Source: Peptococcaceae bacterium
Lineage (GTDB): Bacteria > Bacillota > DSM-521 > Neomoorellales > Neomoorellaceae
Reading direction: 5' to 3'
Length of the DNA stretch: 13,392 nt
Assembly: GCA_003509545.1 (NCBI GenBank)
Contig: DOLC01000042.1
Span: forward strand, 1-13,392
The translations under genes and the position numbers were made by a program. The notes beneath the pieces were generated by a model. That model was not told the origin of the DNA. It searched no databases and worked only from the letters and a program-made list of their open reading frames with translations. Below, in pieces: positions 12,715-13,392 of this stretch (positions are counted from its first letter, which is position 1; every line of letters begins with the position of its first letter).

Positions 12715-13235
12715 AGAAAGGCCGTACGGAGACCGGCTCCTCCACCCACACCCTCTCCGGCTACCGCAAGGATCTCCTGGCCTTCGCTTGGTGGTACGCC
12801 GGGACGTTCGGGGAAGACTTGGGCCCCGAGAAAATCACCAGCATGGACCTCCGCAAGTACCAGGGCTGGATGCGGAACGCCAAAGGCCTCAGGCCCAACA
12901 CAGTCAACCGCCGCATGAAGGCCCTGAAGTCCTGGCTCTCCTGGTGCGTGGACCAGGGCCTGAACCCCAGGCTTCCGGACTTCCCCAAGGGCATCCCGGA
13001 GGCCATAAGGGTGCCGGAGGCCCTGGAAAGGGCCGAGGTGAACAGGCTCCTCTGGGAAGTGGAGAGGGAAAGAGACCCCAGGGACGCGGCCCTGATAAGG
13101 CTGATGCTTTCCTGCGGCCTGCGGGTGTCGGAGGCAGTCTCATTGAGGCTGGAGGACGTGAATATAGGCGAGAGGCGCGGGGCAATCGTAGTCCGGAGCG
13201 GCAAGGGCGGCAGGTACAGGGAAGTGCCCGTGGTG
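12702..13235 (+). pseudogene. Tyrosine recombinase/integrase, truncated at both ends
   Basis: The frame opens after a stop at 12699-12701. It reads ETGSSTHTLSGYRKDLLAFA, ITSMDLRKYQGWMRNAKGLR and PNTVNRRMKALKSWLSW: a SAM-like core-binding domain. The start of the catalytic domain follows: LERAEVNRLLWEVE, LIRLMLSCGLRVSEAVSLRL with catalytic Arg I, and VVRSGKGGRYREVPV with the beta-hairpin Lys. The HxxR, His/Trp and Tyr boxes are missing: homology ends at 13235, shortly before the contig turns into adapter. At the 5' end no start codon with a ribosome binding site precedes the domain, and the vapBC promoter occupies that position, so about 15-20 N-terminal residues are lost. The 3' loss may be a contig-end effect. 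The type resembles XerC/D-like integrases of mobile elements, not Tn916 Int. Confidence 0.8.
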
Positions 13236-13263
13236 CGGCACCAGCAAAGGGATAAAAACAACG

Positions 13264-13294
13264 GGCCGGCATGCGAGCAAAAACAATGCCGGCC
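13264..13294. repeat. 9-bp perfect inverted repeat near the contig end
   Basis: GGCCGGCAT (13264-13272) and ATGCCGGCC (13286-13294) flank an A-rich 13-nt loop and are followed by GTTATTTT (13304-13310). It could be a weak terminator or a recombination or insertion-element end. It lies between the end of integrase homology and the adapter, a stretch whose genomic reality is itself uncertain. Confidence 0.4.
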
Positions 13295-13315
13295 TGGAGA
13301 GAAGTTATTTTCGGG

Positions 13316-13392
13316 AGATCGGAAGAGCGTCGTGTAGGGAAAGAGTGTAGATCTCGGTGGTCGCCGTATCATTAAAAAAAAAAAACATCAGA
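13316..13392. other. Illumina TruSeq P5 adapter read-through and poly-A (non-biological)
   Basis: AGATCGGAAGAGCGTCGTGT (13316-13335) continues through GTAGATCTCGGTGGTCGCC to GTATCATT (ending 13373). This is the complement of the universal P5 adapter. Twelve A residues (13374-13385) and CATCAGA follow, typical of reads that run off a short fragment. In the other direction the translation gives the well-known artefact peptide IRRPPRSTLFPYTTLFRS. Genomic sequence ends at or before 13315. Confidence 0.98.

Noticed and set aside
12698..13255. 185-residue + strand frame starting at 12698
   Set aside because: It is an out-of-frame, proline/arginine/glycine-rich shadow of the integrase, whose real frame (12702-13235) carries the recombinase motifs.
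1..13315. CRISPR array or cas genes
   Set aside because: I found no regularly spaced direct repeats of 23-40 bp and no cas motifs. The dispersed 31-bp repeat has only two copies 8.7 kb apart.
12761..13372. 203-residue minus-strand frame starting MIRRPPRSTLFPYTTLFRS
   Set aside because: Its N-terminus is translated sequencing adapter and the rest is antisense to the integrase.

Overview
The window looks like a contig end from a moderately GC-rich, Gram-positive, probably anaerobic and thermophilic Clostridia-type bacterium (Moorella or Desulfotomaculum relatives are the best guess). The grounds are strong AGGAGG-type ribosome binding sites, frequent GTG/TTG starts, an adenosylcobalamin-dependent class II ribonucleotide reductase, a long-form HPF relic, and a COG3044-type ABC-ATPase. 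The assignment is inference from gene content; no database search was possible.

Layout. (a) 1-760: the tail of an unrecognised ORF; a GC-rich structured stretch on the + strand that resembles the HEARO / IscB omega-RNA family and ends on ATG-AGT-ACC-TAA, as if an IscB gene had been removed after three codons; then tRNA-Trp on the minus strand with its own promoter and terminator. (b) 963-9485: a compact, intact block of housekeeping genes, all on +: D-alanine--D-alanine ligase, a COG3044-type ATPase, a sensorless histidine kinase, class II ribonucleotide reductase (nrdJ), a GT4 glycosyltransferase and glutamyl-tRNA synthetase (gltX). A tandem cluster of DnaA-box-like 9-mers lies just upstream of nrdJ. 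(c) 9486-9910: a 215-bp imperfect palindrome (MITE-like), then tRNA-Gln(CTG) with a clear promoter and terminator. (d) 9910-13315: a 'gene graveyard' starting exactly at the tRNA-Gln 3' side. It holds fragments of an integrase, a RelB/RelE-like toxin-antitoxin pair, an unknown protein, an ABC transporter (Walker A fused in frame to an ABC-2 permease tail), a GGDEF diguanylate cyclase with an in-frame stop, and an HPF gene with a one-base frameshift and a lost 3' end. These are followed by an intact Phd/VapC-type toxin-antitoxin operon on the minus strand and a second, truncated tyrosine integrase on +. (e) 13316-13392 is not genomic: it is Illumina TruSeq P5 adapter read-through followed by poly-A.

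How the parts relate. Block (b) is core metabolism: cell-wall precursor, deoxynucleotide supply, glycolipid or envelope sugar transfer, and Glu/Gln-tRNA charging, with tRNA-Gln just downstream of gltX. Block (d) has the architecture of an integration hot spot at a tRNA gene that has suffered repeated deletions, with the addiction module the only intact operon left. The 5' end carries what looks like a deletion derivative of an IscB transposon that keeps its guide RNA scaffold. The strongest candidates for something unusual are this orphan omega-RNA-like sequence and the DnaA-box array before nrdJ. Because adapter sequence is present, the fused junctions in (d) should also be tested as possible assembly artefacts.
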